From the NCBI GenBank assembly GCA_000230935.2, contig AGIQ01000002.1:620001-684000 (forward strand): 64,000 bases of DNA, read 5' to 3'. A program made the position numbers and the translations under genes. Shown here piece by piece: positions 36,703-46,293 of the stretch (positions are counted from its first letter, which is position 1; each line of letters starts with the position of its first letter). Source of the DNA: Mycolicibacterium rhodesiae JS60 (GTDB lineage: Bacteria; Actinomycetota; Actinomycetes; Mycobacteriales; Mycobacteriaceae). The notes beneath the pieces were generated by a model, which made no database searches, was not told the DNA's origin, and worked only from the letters and a program-made list of their open reading frames with translations.

Positions 36703-37388
36703 GGAACCTCGCCCGGGTGCTGGCCTTCGACGTCGCCGCCCCCGTCGCCGCCGCGGCGGCCCTGCTCGGGATCGGGGTGGTACTCGGCTGGCCGCTGTGG
36801 TGGGTCTCTGCGTGCTCGATGCTCTGCCTGCTCATCGTCGAGGGCATTGTCATCAATTTCGTTCTGTACCGCCGTGATTCGGTGACCGTCGGCACCGACG
36901 ACGACGGGCCCGGGCTGCGGCTGGCGGTGGTCGGACTGGCCACCGTGGCAGCGGTGGCCACCGTCGTCGTGGGCTACACCGAATGGACGCTGCCGGATCA
37001 GGAATTCACCCGTGACTCAGCGGAGGTGGTTCGCATCGCCACCGCGGTCTCCGAGGCTACCGCCACCTTCACGCCGGCCGATCCCACGTCGTCGATCGAC
37101 AAGGCCGCGTCGTTCATGGCGCCGGAGCGGGCGGACGCCTTCAAAGGTGAATTCGGCAAGGCCACTTCGGATTTGGCAAAGAAGAACATCTCCGCGTCGG
37201 CGCAGACCATGTCGGCGGGCCTGGAAGCGCTCGGTCCCTCGGCGGCCAGCGTCGCGGTGGTAATGCGGGGGACCCAGAGTCAGCCGGGTCAGCAGCCGAA
37301 CACCGCCGTCCTGGCGCTGCGGGTGGGGCTGGCCAAACAGGACGATCGGTGGGTCGTGCTCGACATCTCGCCGATCAACGCCCGATGA
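36699..37388 (+). CDS. omamB: Orphan Mce-associated membrane protein OmamB (Rv0200-like)
   Basis: 229-residue protein with three membrane helices (about 8-30, 33-56, 73-93) and an exported Mce-associated domain (about 95-229). Coupled to omamA by an ATGA overlap. Likely partner of OmamA in keeping Mce complexes stable. The last 14 bases overlap the facing CoA-binding-protein gene. Confidence 0.84.
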   Translation: MRNLARVLAFDVAAPVAAAAALLGIGVVLGWPLWWVSACSMLCLLIVEGIVINFVLYRRDSVTVGTDDDGPGLRLAVVGLATVAAVATVVVGYTEWTLPDQEFTRDSAEVVRIATAVSEATATFTPADPTSSIDKAASFMAPERADAFKGEFGKATSDLAKKNISASAQTMSAGLEALGPSAASVAVVMRGTQSQPGQQPNTAVLALRVGLAKQDDRWVVLDISPINAR

Positions 37389-37794
37389 GCCGGGCGTAGT
37401 CGACCTTCAGGCAGCGGTCCATGACGACGCGTAGACCGGCCGCCTGTGCCTGCTCGCCAACCTCGTCGTGCCACAAACCCTGTTGCAGCCACAGGTATTT
37501 GGGCCGCGGATTCAGGGCGAGGGTTTCGGCAAGCACTGCGGGCAGGTCGTCGTAGCGGCGGAAGACGTCGACCATGTCCGGCACGACGGGTAGGTCAGCC
37601 AGCGACGGATAGACCGCTGTCCCGTCGATGGCGCTGATGTTCGGGTTCACCGGGTAGAGTTCGAAATGGCTGTGCTTGGCCAGGTAGTGGTACACCTCGT
37701 TGCTGGGCCGGGCCGGATTGTCCGAGGCGCCCACCACTGCGACGGTGCGGGTATCACGCAGAATCCGTTGTAGCTCAGTCGAATCCTGGCCCAC
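37375..37794 (-). CDS. CoA-binding-domain protein (YccU-like)
   Basis: 139-residue Rossmann-fold protein of the CoA-binding family; V-A-V-V-G-A-S-D-N-P (18-27) is the nucleotide-loop signature and W-L-Q-Q-G-L-W (102-108) is the second conserved block. Function unknown; relatives resemble the N-terminal domain of succinyl-CoA synthetase. GTG start; lies 6 bases after the XRE-like gene on the same strand and is probably in the mmpL11 operon. Confidence 0.87.
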   Translation of the reverse strand: MGQDSTELQRILRDTRTVAVVGASDNPARPSNEVYHYLAKHSHFELYPVNPNISAIDGTAVYPSLADLPVVPDMVDVFRRYDDLPAVLAETLALNPRPKYLWLQQGLWHDEVGEQAQAAGLRVVMDRCLKVDYARLIGR

Positions 37795-37800
37795 GGGGAG

Positions 37801-38295
37801 CTATTCTCCGCCGGACGCGCGCTGGGCGCGCATCTTGGCGAACCGGTCCGAGAGCCTGCGCATCCGGATCATCAGCGACGCGGGCGGGCTGACCTCGCCG
37901 TGCAGGTAGGCGGCCAGGTCGGCCTGGGCCACTCCGATGCGGGAGGCGAATTCCTGAACGGCCAGACCGGACCGGTCGAGCAGCAGTCGCACGTGTCGGG
38001 CGGCCTCGGCGCGTTCGTTGGCTTCCAGGTGGGTGCGCGACCGGACCAGGACCTCGGAGAGCGCCTTCGAGATGCCGTAGGGCTGCGAGTGCTCGAGCAC
38101 TTCCTCGACCTGGCGGGCGGTGCGGCCGTAGGGATCACGCTTGATGGCCACGACGATGCGCTGCCACACGGTGATGTCGCCGGTTTCCAGCGCGTCCCGG
38201 ATCGACGCCGTCGGCCAGAATTCAACAGGGCGGCTGTCGGCGAAGGATTGCGTGGCCGGCGCGGGCATGGCATCGCGATCCGCAGCCACGGTCAC
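37801..38295 (-). CDS. XRE-like helix-turn-helix protein (Rv0201c-like)
   Basis: 164-residue soluble protein. The C-terminal 55 residues (Q-E-F-A-S-R-I-G-V-A-Q-A-D-L-A-A-Y-L-H-G) look like a lambda-repressor/XRE helix-turn-helix; the N-terminal part is helical and unassigned. The GTG start overlaps the mmpL11 stop by 4 bases, so it is translated from the mmpL11 message. Position and length fit Rv0201c. A regulator of the mmpL11 region is a reasonable but untested guess. Confidence 0.78.
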   Translation of the reverse strand: MTVAADRDAMPAPATQSFADSRPVEFWPTASIRDALETGDITVWQRIVVAIKRDPYGRTARQVEEVLEHSQPYGISKALSEVLVRSRTHLEANERAEAARHVRLLLDRSGLAVQEFASRIGVAQADLAAYLHGEVSPPASLMIRMRRLSDRFAKMRAQRASGGE

Positions 38296-41231
38296 CTCGC
38301 CTCCTCCAGGATCGCCACCGCCACCGCAAGGCAACGCTGCCTGATCCGCTCCCATTCGGCGGCCCCCTCCGGTCCTGCCCACCGGACGTCGTCGTCGACG
38401 TCGGACGGGTCGGGGTCGGCAAGCCGCCGCACCAACTGGGTTGTCACCCATTGTCGCTTAGATTGTCCAGAACAGTAATACCGGTCCATGCCGCCGAGTA
38501 CCACCGCAGCTGCCTCGGTATCCATCACATTCACCAGGTCGGCGAACTCCGCGAAGTCCGACCGGTGGTTACGGCACATCACCAGATACGCCTGCATCCG
38601 CAGCGTCTCGGCGCAGGTCGGGATCTGCAGCCGGTCGCCGGTGGGCAATTGGACGTTGGTGGTCTCCACCGGGCTGAGCCGTTCGACCGACGGATCGGCC
38701 AGGTCGGCTCCCGTCTCCAGGGCGTCCAGTGCGATGGCCAGCCGACCGCGCCACATCGTCACCGGGTGCACCGGCCGCGGCGCCGTCGTCCGTGCGCTGC
38801 GATAACCCCTGATCAGCTTGACCGTCGCGGTGCTGCTGCCAGCCCCGACGCGCATGGGCTGCGCCCTGGCGTCGTCGCTGCCCTTGACCTTGCCGGTGAG
38901 TTCGCTGCAACCGGTGAACGCCAGCGGGTCGGCCACGCTGACGGCGTCGGGCGCCAAGTTCTTCAACCGGGCCGCACCCTTGACCACCATCTTCAGATCC
39001 GCGCTCGGCGGTACCAGCGCGGAGATGTCGTCCGGGATGACGACGAGGTCACCGAGGTCGACCTTGGGCAACGGCTTCTCGAAGTCCACCGACGGCAGGA
39101 TGCGAGCCAGCCACGAGGGCAGCCACCAGTTCCACTGATCGAACATCGCCATCAGTGCCGGCACCAGGACGAGCCGGACGATGGTGGCGTCCACCGCGAT
39201 TGCCACCGCGCAGGCCACACCGAGCTCGGCGACCAACGGCATGCCGGCGAACGCGAACCCGGTGAACACCGCGATCATGATCAGCGCGGCGCTGGTGATG
39301 GTTCGGGCGCTGGTGGACACCCCGTAGGCGACTGCATCGCGGGTGTCGCCGGCCTGCAGGTAGCGCTCCCGGATTCGGGTCAGCAGGAAGATCTCGTAGT
39401 CCATCGACAGGCCGAACGTCATGGCCAGCACCAGCGGCGGGATCGTGCTGTCGATCGAGGTGATCTTCTCGAAGCCGAGGCCCTCCAGCCAGCCCCACTG
39501 GAAGACCATCACCAGGCTGCCGTAGGCGGCTGCCACGGACAGCACCGTCATCAGCACACCCTTGAGCGCCAGGAAGACCGACCGCACCGAGATGAGCAGC
39601 ATCACAAACGCGATCAGCGCGACGAACACGAACACCAGCGGCTGGGTCTCCGAGACCCGGTCGTCGAAGTCCTTGATCAACGCCGTCGGGCCACCGACAT
39701 CCACCTGCGTACCGTTCGCGGCCGGCAGTGCCGGTAGGTGCGCGCGCATCCAGTCGATGGAGTTACGCGCGCCGATGTCCTCGGGGTCCACCGACAGCAC
39801 GGCAGACAGCAAGGCGGTGCCGTTGTTGTCGGCGAATACCGGCTTGGACACCGAGACGACGTCGGGTGCCTTCGACATTTCGGTGCTGATGGCCTCGAGC
39901 GCAGGGGCGTTCGCAGGGTCGGACGCGCCGCCCTTCGGGAACGTGACCAGCACGCGCACCGGGCCGAGCGCGCCGGGGCCGAGCGCTTGCGCCGCCGCTG
40001 CCACGCCGCCGCGGATCTCGTGGGACGACTTGAACTGCCGTTGCATGCTGTTGCCGAGCGTCATCGAGAACGCCGGCGCGGCCATGAGCAACAGGACCAG
40101 CGTCGCCACCGTCGCCGACAGCCACGGCCGGCGCATGACCTCGCTGACCCAGCGGGTCCAGAACCGGGACTGCGTGGCCTCCGCGCGCCGAGACCACTGC
40201 AGCAGCGGCGAGCGTTTGGCCACCGACCGCCCGAACGTGGCCAGCACGGCCGGCGTCAACGTGGTCGATGTCAGCACCGCGATCGCGACCGCCAGGATCG
40301 CGCCGGTGGCCATCGAGCGCAGCACGGGTGTGTTGATGAGGTAGATGCCGGTCAGCGAGGCGATCACGGTCAGGCCCGACAACAGCACGGCCAAACCCGA
40401 GGTCGCCATCGCGGCGTCAGCCGCCTGGTGTGGATCGCGGCCCGCCCGTAGTTCCTCGCGGAACCGCATGAGGATGAACAGCGAATAGTCGACGGCCAAT
40501 GCGATACCGAACATCGACACCGTCGATGTGACGAACACCGACATCTGAGTGACGGTGGACAACAGATAGACCACACCCATCGTCACCACGACGGTGCACA
40601 CTCCGAGCATCAGCGGGACCGCGGCTGCCGCCAGCGAACCGAACACCGCGAGCAAGACGATCAGGACGATCGGAAGGTTCCAGCGTTCGGCCTCGGCGAT
40701 GTCGTGCTTGGTGGTGGTCTGGGCAGCCGCGCCGAGGGCGCCCTGACCGATGACGTACAGCCGCACCCTGCCGTTCTCGATGTGGCCGGGCTGATCGCCG
40801 GTGACACCGATCTTCTGGCGGAGCTGGCGCGCAACGTCCACGGCGCCGGTGTTGTGGAAATCCAACCGCAGCGACACCACGTAAGGCTTGTCCGGGGCGG
40901 GTGCCGGCTGGGCGGGGTTGGGGACTATCACGACACTCGGAGTGTCCTTTGCCACCTGCTCCAACTTGGCGACGGCGGCGTTCATGTCTTCGTAGCTGGC
41001 GTCGGCGCGGGGTGCGGCGACCAGCGCGAGGGGGGAGGCGCCCTGCTCGGGGTAGTGGTCCTCGAGTTGGTACTGCACGTGCAGCGACTGTGAGCCGGCC
41101 ACGTCGAAGCCACCGCCGGTCAGGTGGTTGGACTGGGTCAGAGCCAGATACACGGACGGCACGAGTGCCAGCAACCAGCACAAAAAAACCAGCCAGCGGA
41201 ATCTGCGCAGGTTGCTGGACAGACGCATCAT
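38292..41231 (-). CDS. mmpL11: MmpL11 RND-type lipid transporter
   Basis: 979-residue RND transporter with 12 membrane helices, two periplasmic loops and a long cytoplasmic C-terminal domain (about 740-979). The proton-relay Asp-Tyr pairs are present in A-L-A-V-D-Y-S-L-F and G-L-S-M-D-Y-E-I-F. It aligns closely with MmpL11 (Rv0202c), which exports mycolic wax ester and long-chain triacylglycerol and has been linked to haem uptake with Rv0203. Starts with two ATG codons; the first is at 41231. Flanked by haem-binding protein genes on its divergent side. Confidence 0.96.
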   Translation of the reverse strand: MMRLSSNLRRFRWLVFLCWLLALVPSVYLALTQSNHLTGGGFDVAGSQSLHVQYQLEDHYPEQGASPLALVAAPRADASYEDMNAAVAKLEQVAKDTPSVVIVPNPAQPAPAPDKPYVVSLRLDFHNTGAVDVARQLRQKIGVTGDQPGHIENGRVRLYVIGQGALGAAAQTTTKHDIAEAERWNLPIVLIVLLAVFGSLAAAAVPLMLGVCTVVVTMGVVYLLSTVTQMSVFVTSTVSMFGIALAVDYSLFILMRFREELRAGRDPHQAADAAMATSGLAVLLSGLTVIASLTGIYLINTPVLRSMATGAILAVAIAVLTSTTLTPAVLATFGRSVAKRSPLLQWSRRAEATQSRFWTRWVSEVMRRPWLSATVATLVLLLMAAPAFSMTLGNSMQRQFKSSHEIRGGVAAAAQALGPGALGPVRVLVTFPKGGASDPANAPALEAISTEMSKAPDVVSVSKPVFADNNGTALLSAVLSVDPEDIGARNSIDWMRAHLPALPAANGTQVDVGGPTALIKDFDDRVSETQPLVFVFVALIAFVMLLISVRSVFLALKGVLMTVLSVAAAYGSLVMVFQWGWLEGLGFEKITSIDSTIPPLVLAMTFGLSMDYEIFLLTRIRERYLQAGDTRDAVAYGVSTSARTITSAALIMIAVFTGFAFAGMPLVAELGVACAVAIAVDATIVRLVLVPALMAMFDQWNWWLPSWLARILPSVDFEKPLPKVDLGDLVVIPDDISALVPPSADLKMVVKGAARLKNLAPDAVSVADPLAFTGCSELTGKVKGSDDARAQPMRVGAGSSTATVKLIRGYRSARTTAPRPVHPVTMWRGRLAIALDALETGADLADPSVERLSPVETTNVQLPTGDRLQIPTCAETLRMQAYLVMCRNHRSDFAEFADLVNVMDTEAAAVVLGGMDRYYCSGQSKRQWVTTQLVRRLADPDPSDVDDDVRWAGPEGAAEWERIRQRCLAVAVAILEEAR

Positions 41232-41496
41232 GAACTGCTGGATGGCGATCTCCCCGCATTCTCCCCGGGCTATTTTGCTGCGAGCGTACCTCAGATAGCT
41301 GTGCGGTGACCTGCCGTGATTGGCGGTCTTAGCTGGATTGAGACCTGCTGATCAGGTCCTCGTTACCCACGCTCGAGTGGCAACCGGGCAACCGCCGATG
41401 GCAGGATGTCGGTCGACCGTTCACCGGGTCGGGGAATTAGCCAGGTCGCAGCGTTGCTGCGGCACGGCTTGGCTTTCAGGGAACCCGAGGAGTCCC

Positions 41497-42033
41497 ATGT
41501 CTGTGTCCACCGGATCGACGACTGCGGTACTGCGCCGCGGCCTGTGCGCGGTGCTGGCCGCGACGGCGACCGGGAGTGCGGTTGCGCTCACGCTGTCATC
41601 GACTCGGGCGACCGCTGCACCGGATCCGTGCGCGGCCAGCCAGATCGCCAAGACCGTCGGCACGGTCGCCACCGACACCGGGACGTATTTGGACGGCCAC
41701 CCCCAGACCAATCGGGCGCTGACGACGATCTCCCAGCAGCAGGCCGGCCCGCAGACGGTGGTGGCGTTGAAGAGCTACTTCGACGCCCACCCCGATGCGG
41801 CCAAGGACTTGCAGACCATCCAGCAGCCGCTGACGAGTCTGTCCACCCAGTGCGCGTTGCCGGTGAGCCTGCCGCAGCTGCTCAGTCTGCTGCAGGCGGC
41901 GCAGACGGGCGGGCTGCCCGGGGCCGCGCCGGGTGCACTGCCGGGTGTGACGACCGCGCAGCAGATCGCAGGTACCCAGACTCCGCTGGGCAGCGGTCCG
42001 CCGCCTGGGCCGACCTCGTTCACCACGCGCTGA
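41497..42033 (+). CDS. Secreted haem-binding protein (Rv0203-type, copy 2) with C-terminal extension
   Basis: 178-residue secreted protein: signal peptide to about residue 41 (A-T-A-A-P), cysteine pair Cys45/Cys119, Tyr64/His68 in Y-L-D-G-H-P and a second Y-F-D-A-H-P (His98). It is longer than Rv0203 by a proline/glycine-rich tail (about 125-178) that may contact the cell wall. GAGGAG lies just before the ATG. The promoter region holds the inverted repeat CGCAGC-GTT-GCTGCG (41447-41461). Divergent from mmpL11, as Rv0203 is in M. tuberculosis. Confidence 0.8.
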   Translation: MSVSTGSTTAVLRRGLCAVLAATATGSAVALTLSSTRATAAPDPCAASQIAKTVGTVATDTGTYLDGHPQTNRALTTISQQQAGPQTVVALKSYFDAHPDAAKDLQTIQQPLTSLSTQCALPVSLPQLLSLLQAAQTGGLPGAAPGALPGVTTAQQIAGTQTPLGSGPPPGPTSFTTR

Positions 42034-42151
42034 CCGACGCGGCACCGAAAGCCCGGGGAAGGGGCTCTGACCAGCTGCGTCGGAACATTCTCACGATTGG
42101 TTAAGCTCAAGGCGCGAAAGTCTGCAGCAATTCTGCTTAGCTTTCTCCTGT

Positions 42152-42166
42152 CAGTAGCGGTTACTG
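42152..42166. promoter_or_regulatory. Inverted repeat upstream of third haem-binding gene
   Basis: CAGTA-GCGGT-TACTG, 5-base arms, 14 bases upstream of a TACGCT -10 candidate (42181-42186) that is followed by AAGGAG and the ATG at 42201. Small, so only suggestive of a regulator site. Confidence 0.35.
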
Positions 42167-42200
42167 GCATCGCTTCTCCCTACGCTTAAGGAGTCCGAGC

Positions 42201-42569
42201 ATGTTGGTTAATGCCCGTCTGGCCCGTCGCGCGGTCGTCGGAGTGATCGGGACGGGCGCTGTCGCCGGCGCGATCCTGGTTGGCGCCCCGTCCGCGCTCG
42301 CCGACCCGCCCCCGAACTGCACGGCCGCTGACCTCGCCGGGGTCGCCGCGGGTGTGTCAGCCGCGACGTCGGCCTACCTGTTCACGCATCCCGATGTCAA
42401 CGCGTTCTTCACCGGTCTGGAGGGTGCACCGCGTGACACCATCCGGTCCGAGGTGAAGCAATACCTGGACTACAACCCGACAGTGAAGGCCGAGCTGCAG
42501 GGCATCCGCCAGCCGCTGGTCGACCTCAAGAACCGCTGCGGCACCGCCCCAGACGTTCCTGTCTCCTAA
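42201..42569 (+). CDS. Secreted haem-binding protein (Rv0203-type, copy 3)
   Basis: 122-residue secreted protein, close in size to Rv0203. Signal peptide ends near 34 (A-L-A-D). Cysteines 40 and 113, and Tyr59/His63 in Y-L-F-T-H-P at the same numbers as the haem ligands reported for Rv0203. AAGGAG precedes the ATG. Only 6 bases separate it from the response-regulator gene, so the haem-binding protein and the two-component system are probably on one transcript. Confidence 0.82.
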   Translation: MLVNARLARRAVVGVIGTGAVAGAILVGAPSALADPPPNCTAADLAGVAAGVSAATSAYLFTHPDVNAFFTGLEGAPRDTIRSEVKQYLDYNPTVKAELQGIRQPLVDLKNRCGTAPDVPVS

Positions 42570-42575
42570 CTCGCA

Positions 42576-43295
<720 letters not shown>

Positions 43296-43302
43296 GTCGG
43301 TC

Positions 43303-44628
43303 GTGAGGTCGGGCCGTAGCCTCTCCCTGCGAGTCCGGGTCGCCCTGGCCGCGGCGCTGGCTGCTGCCGTGGTGGTCGCCCTGCTGGCCCTGCTGACGTG
43401 GACTGTGTTGGCCAACAACGACAATGCGCAGCTGGATCGGCGACTGGACTCGATCGTCGACGCGAGCATGTTTCCCGAGCAGTTGCGCGATCCGAGCCGG
43501 GTGCTGACGACCGGGCGCTCGCGCTCCACCGGCCAAGTGGTCTTCCAGCGCGGCTTCCAGTTGCCGCCGCTGCCGCCGGGAACCGCGACGGTGACCGTCA
43601 ACAGCGTCGACTACCGGGTGCGCACGGTGAATGTCGATCAGTCCGGCGGCATCCTGGTATCGATCGGTATCCGCGCCGACAGTATTCTGTTGAGCCGCGC
43701 GCGGATTCCGCTCTACGTGTTCATCGTGTGCCTGGCCGTGATGATCGCGGCGACTCTTGGCTGGATATTGGCCGGGCCGGCGATCCGCCCACTGCTGCGG
43801 CTCACCGAGCAGACCAGGCGGCTGGGTAAAGGCAGCGACAAGTTGGAGCCGGTGTACGGTGCCGCCGAAGCCGAGGACCTCTCCGAGGCGATGGTCGCGA
43901 TGCTCCACAGGCTGGCGGACGCCCAAGCGGCGACGACGAATTCGCTTCAGGCTGCTCAGGATTTCGCGGCCAATGCCGCCCACGAACTGCGAACGCCGTT
44001 GACCGCGATGCGGGCCGACCTGGACACTCTGCGCATTCATGACCTACCGCCCGAGGAGCGCGAGGAGGTGGTCGGCGACCTGTCCCGCGCGCAACGGCGC
44101 GTCGAGGCGATCATCACCGCGTTGGGGCAGTTGGCATCCGGGCAGTTGGCCCGGGCCGAGGACCGCGAGTCGATCGACGTCGCCGAGATGCTCGACCGGG
44201 TGGCGCGGGAGAATGTGCGTTCCGGTCAAGTCGAGATCATCGTGGAGGCCGACGAGGCGGGCACGGTGTGGGGCTGGCCGGCGGGCCTGCGGCTGGCGGT
44301 GGATAATTTGGTCCGCAACGCGATCACGCATGGTGAGGCCACCCGGATCGTCCTGCGCGCTCGGCGCCACGAGTCGGTGCTGGCGATCACCGTCGACGAC
44401 AACGGCCGTGGCTTGCCCGCCGAGGAGCATCGAAAGGTGTTGGGGCGCTTCGCCCGCGGCAGCACCGCCACAGCCGGCGGATCAGGTCTGGGGCTGGCGC
44501 TGGTGGCGCAGCAGGCGGCGCTGCACGGCGGTGACATCGAGCTCTCCGACGGCCCGCTCGGCGGCTTGCGTGCCGTTCTGACGGTGGCGGCCTTCCCCGA
44601 GCCGGTATTGCCGCACGGCCAGGTCTAG
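43303..44628 (+). CDS. Sensor histidine kinase, PrrB-like
   Basis: 441-residue kinase: membrane helix (about 13-36), an extracytoplasmic sensor loop of some 110 residues, second helix (about 150-170), HAMP, dimerisation box A-A-H-E-L-R-T-P-L-T (His227) and an HATPase domain with N-box V-R-N-A-I-T-H-G and G-x-G-L-G-L-A. GTG at 43303, 7 bases after the regulator stop. The loop shows no obvious ligand motif. Resembles PrrB in order and sequence. Its last 4 bases overlap the facing DUF3054 gene. Confidence 0.88.
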   Translation: MRSGRSLSLRVRVALAAALAAAVVVALLALLTWTVLANNDNAQLDRRLDSIVDASMFPEQLRDPSRVLTTGRSRSTGQVVFQRGFQLPPLPPGTATVTVNSVDYRVRTVNVDQSGGILVSIGIRADSILLSRARIPLYVFIVCLAVMIAATLGWILAGPAIRPLLRLTEQTRRLGKGSDKLEPVYGAAEAEDLSEAMVAMLHRLADAQAATTNSLQAAQDFAANAAHELRTPLTAMRADLDTLRIHDLPPEEREEVVGDLSRAQRRVEAIITALGQLASGQLARAEDRESIDVAEMLDRVARENVRSGQVEIIVEADEAGTVWGWPAGLRLAVDNLVRNAITHGEATRIVLRARRHESVLAITVDDNGRGLPAEEHRKVLGRFARGSTATAGGSGLGLALVAQQAALHGGDIELSDGPLGGLRAVLTVAAFPEPVLPHGQV

Positions 44629-44999
44629 CCGCGCTGGCGGATCAGCGCGGCGATCCCGCGCCAGCCCAACAGCAGGAGTGCGGTCACCAGCGACGCGACG
44701 ATGATGAAGCTGGTCGCAACTCCCTGAGAACTGGCCTTGCGCAACACCATTCCGACCACCACGGTGGCCACCCACACGATCACACCGGTGGGTGCGATCG
44801 CTGTCGGTGCCCGCCAGCCCCGGGAGATCAACCAGCCGAGCACCGTGCCCGACAGAAACGGCCATGCGGTGTCGGCGATTCCGGCGAGCGTCAGTCCCTC
44901 GGCGTGACTGCGCCGCCCGAGCGCGCAGAACACCAGGACACAGACGATGTCACCGGCGAGCGCGAGAGCCGCCGGCCGGGTGTCGGTATGAACTGCCAT
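44625..44999 (-). CDS. DUF3054 membrane protein
   Basis: 124-residue protein with four membrane helices, of the actinobacterial/haloarchaeal DUF3054 family (A-L-A-G-D-I-V-C-V-L-V-F near the start, the G-W-x-x-P conserved turn near 62-66). Function unknown. The frame is open far upstream, but only from the ATG at 44999 is the product hydrophobic and family-like. It follows the UPF0104 gene by 29 bases on the same strand. Confidence 0.82.
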   Translation of the reverse strand: MAVHTDTRPAALALAGDIVCVLVFCALGRRSHAEGLTLAGIADTAWPFLSGTVLGWLISRGWRAPTAIAPTGVIVWVATVVVGMVLRKASSQGVATSFIIVASLVTALLLLGWRGIAALIRQRG

Positions 45000-45028
45000 G
45001 TTCGGATCCAAGCACAGTCGCGGGCGCG

Positions 45029-46213
45029 TCAGTCCCTGACGTCGTCGCCGGAGCCGGGGCACGGTGGTGGCACCGGGCCCTGCAGTGCGGTGTCGGCGGG
45101 ATCGCCGGCCGATGCGCCGCTGGCCTCGGCCTGGGCTTCGGCCTCGGCGATCTCCGCGGCGACCGCGTCCGGGTCGAGCGCGCCCTCGGTCCGGAACATG
45201 AAGAAGAACACCACCCAGCCGATCGCCGAGATGAAGATCCAGCTCACCAGCCGGTAGATCAGCATCGCTGAGATCGCGGCGGGCAGCGCCATCCCGCTGG
45301 AGACCAGACCGGGGACCAGGACGGCCTCGACCACCAGCAGGCCACCGGGCATAAGCGGGATCGACCCGACCGCCCGCGCGGCCGCGTAGGCGACGGTCAG
45401 CCCCGCCAGCGACGGCTTGCCGCCGGCGGCGTAGGCAGCGAATGCCAGGCAGGCCACGTCGCAGACCCAGTTGAAGAACGACCAGCTGAACGCGACCCCG
45501 AGGGTGCGCCGGCTCAGACTGACCGATTCGAGTTGGTTGAGCGTCTCGCGCCACTTGTGCAGGCCGGTGTCGGCGGGCGTGCCGCGTGCGGAATTGACCC
45601 AGCCCAGCACTTTGACACCGATACCGTCGATGAGTTCGGGGCGAGTGGCCACCGCCTGAGCGAGCAGCAGCAGCGCGATGAACCCGCCGAGGGTGAACAA
45701 CAGCGAGAACGGATTGTTCTTGGCGCCCAACAGGAATGCGCCGCCGAGGCCCAACAGTGCGAGCCCGACGACCTGTAGCGCCCCCGACATCACCAGCTGC
45801 CACGACGCCACGACCGGCGACGCGCCCCACAGCCGCTGCTGCCGGTAGACGAAGGTGGCCGAGAGCACGGGACCGCCGGGCATCGTGGTGCTCAGCGCGT
45901 TGCCGGCATAGAAGGCCGCCTCGGAGCGCCACTGGTGGACCACGACGCCGGCCGATCGCAGCAGCGTCCGTTGGATCTGGGCGAAGCTGTGCATCGAGAG
46001 CATGGCCGCGGCGATCGCGGCCAGCACCCACCACATATTGGCCGTGATGAGACTTTTCCAGGCTTTGGCCAGCTGATCCCACACCAGCGTGGCCTCGACG
46101 GCCAGCACGATCAGGGCGACGCCGAGCAGCGCCCAGCGGACCCACCACCACTTCCCGCGCGCCGGTGGGTCGTGTTCCTCGCGGGCGGTGTTGACCGACG
46201 CGTCGTGGGACAC
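45029..46213 (-). CDS. UPF0104 / lysylphosphatidylglycerol-synthase TM-region-like membrane protein (Rv0204c-like)
   Basis: 394-residue integral membrane protein of the UPF0104 (AglD/MprF transmembrane) family, with about eight helices, the M-P-G-G-P-V motif near 110-115, a central S-W-S-F-F-N-W block and P-G-G-L-L-V-V-E-A near the end. The C-terminal 60 residues are acidic and proline-rich. Family members move or transfer lipids or glycolipids; exact role unknown. GTG start with TACTCT 7 bases upstream. Divergent from the AI-2E-type gene. Confidence 0.84.
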   Translation of the reverse strand: MSHDASVNTAREEHDPPARGKWWWVRWALLGVALIVLAVEATLVWDQLAKAWKSLITANMWWVLAAIAAAMLSMHSFAQIQRTLLRSAGVVVHQWRSEAAFYAGNALSTTMPGGPVLSATFVYRQQRLWGASPVVASWQLVMSGALQVVGLALLGLGGAFLLGAKNNPFSLLFTLGGFIALLLLAQAVATRPELIDGIGVKVLGWVNSARGTPADTGLHKWRETLNQLESVSLSRRTLGVAFSWSFFNWVCDVACLAFAAYAAGGKPSLAGLTVAYAAARAVGSIPLMPGGLLVVEAVLVPGLVSSGMALPAAISAMLIYRLVSWIFISAIGWVVFFFMFRTEGALDPDAVAAEIAEAEAQAEASGASAGDPADTALQGPVPPPCPGSGDDVRD

Positions 46214-46220
46214 GCAGATC

Positions 46221-46226
46221 AGAGTA
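46221..46226 (-). promoter_or_regulatory. Leaderless-type -10 box of the UPF0104 gene
   Basis: TACTCT on the minus strand, then 7 bases, then GTG at 46213. Confidence 0.5.
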
Positions 46227-46280
46227 ACGGTGCAGGCTGGGACCGACGGTGTTCGGCGCGGGATGTCCGACTGTGCCGGT

Positions 46281-46286
46281 TACGCT
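46281..46286 (+). promoter_or_regulatory. Leaderless-type -10 box of the AI-2E-type gene
   Basis: TACGCT, then 7 bases, then ATG at 46294. The two divergent boxes here are 54 bases apart. Confidence 0.5.
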
Positions 46287-46293
46287 TGGCCGC

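Noticed and set aside
41232..42200. IdeR iron box near the two haem-binding genes
   Set aside because: No sequence close to the 19-base IdeR palindrome was seen in either promoter region; only short unrelated repeats.
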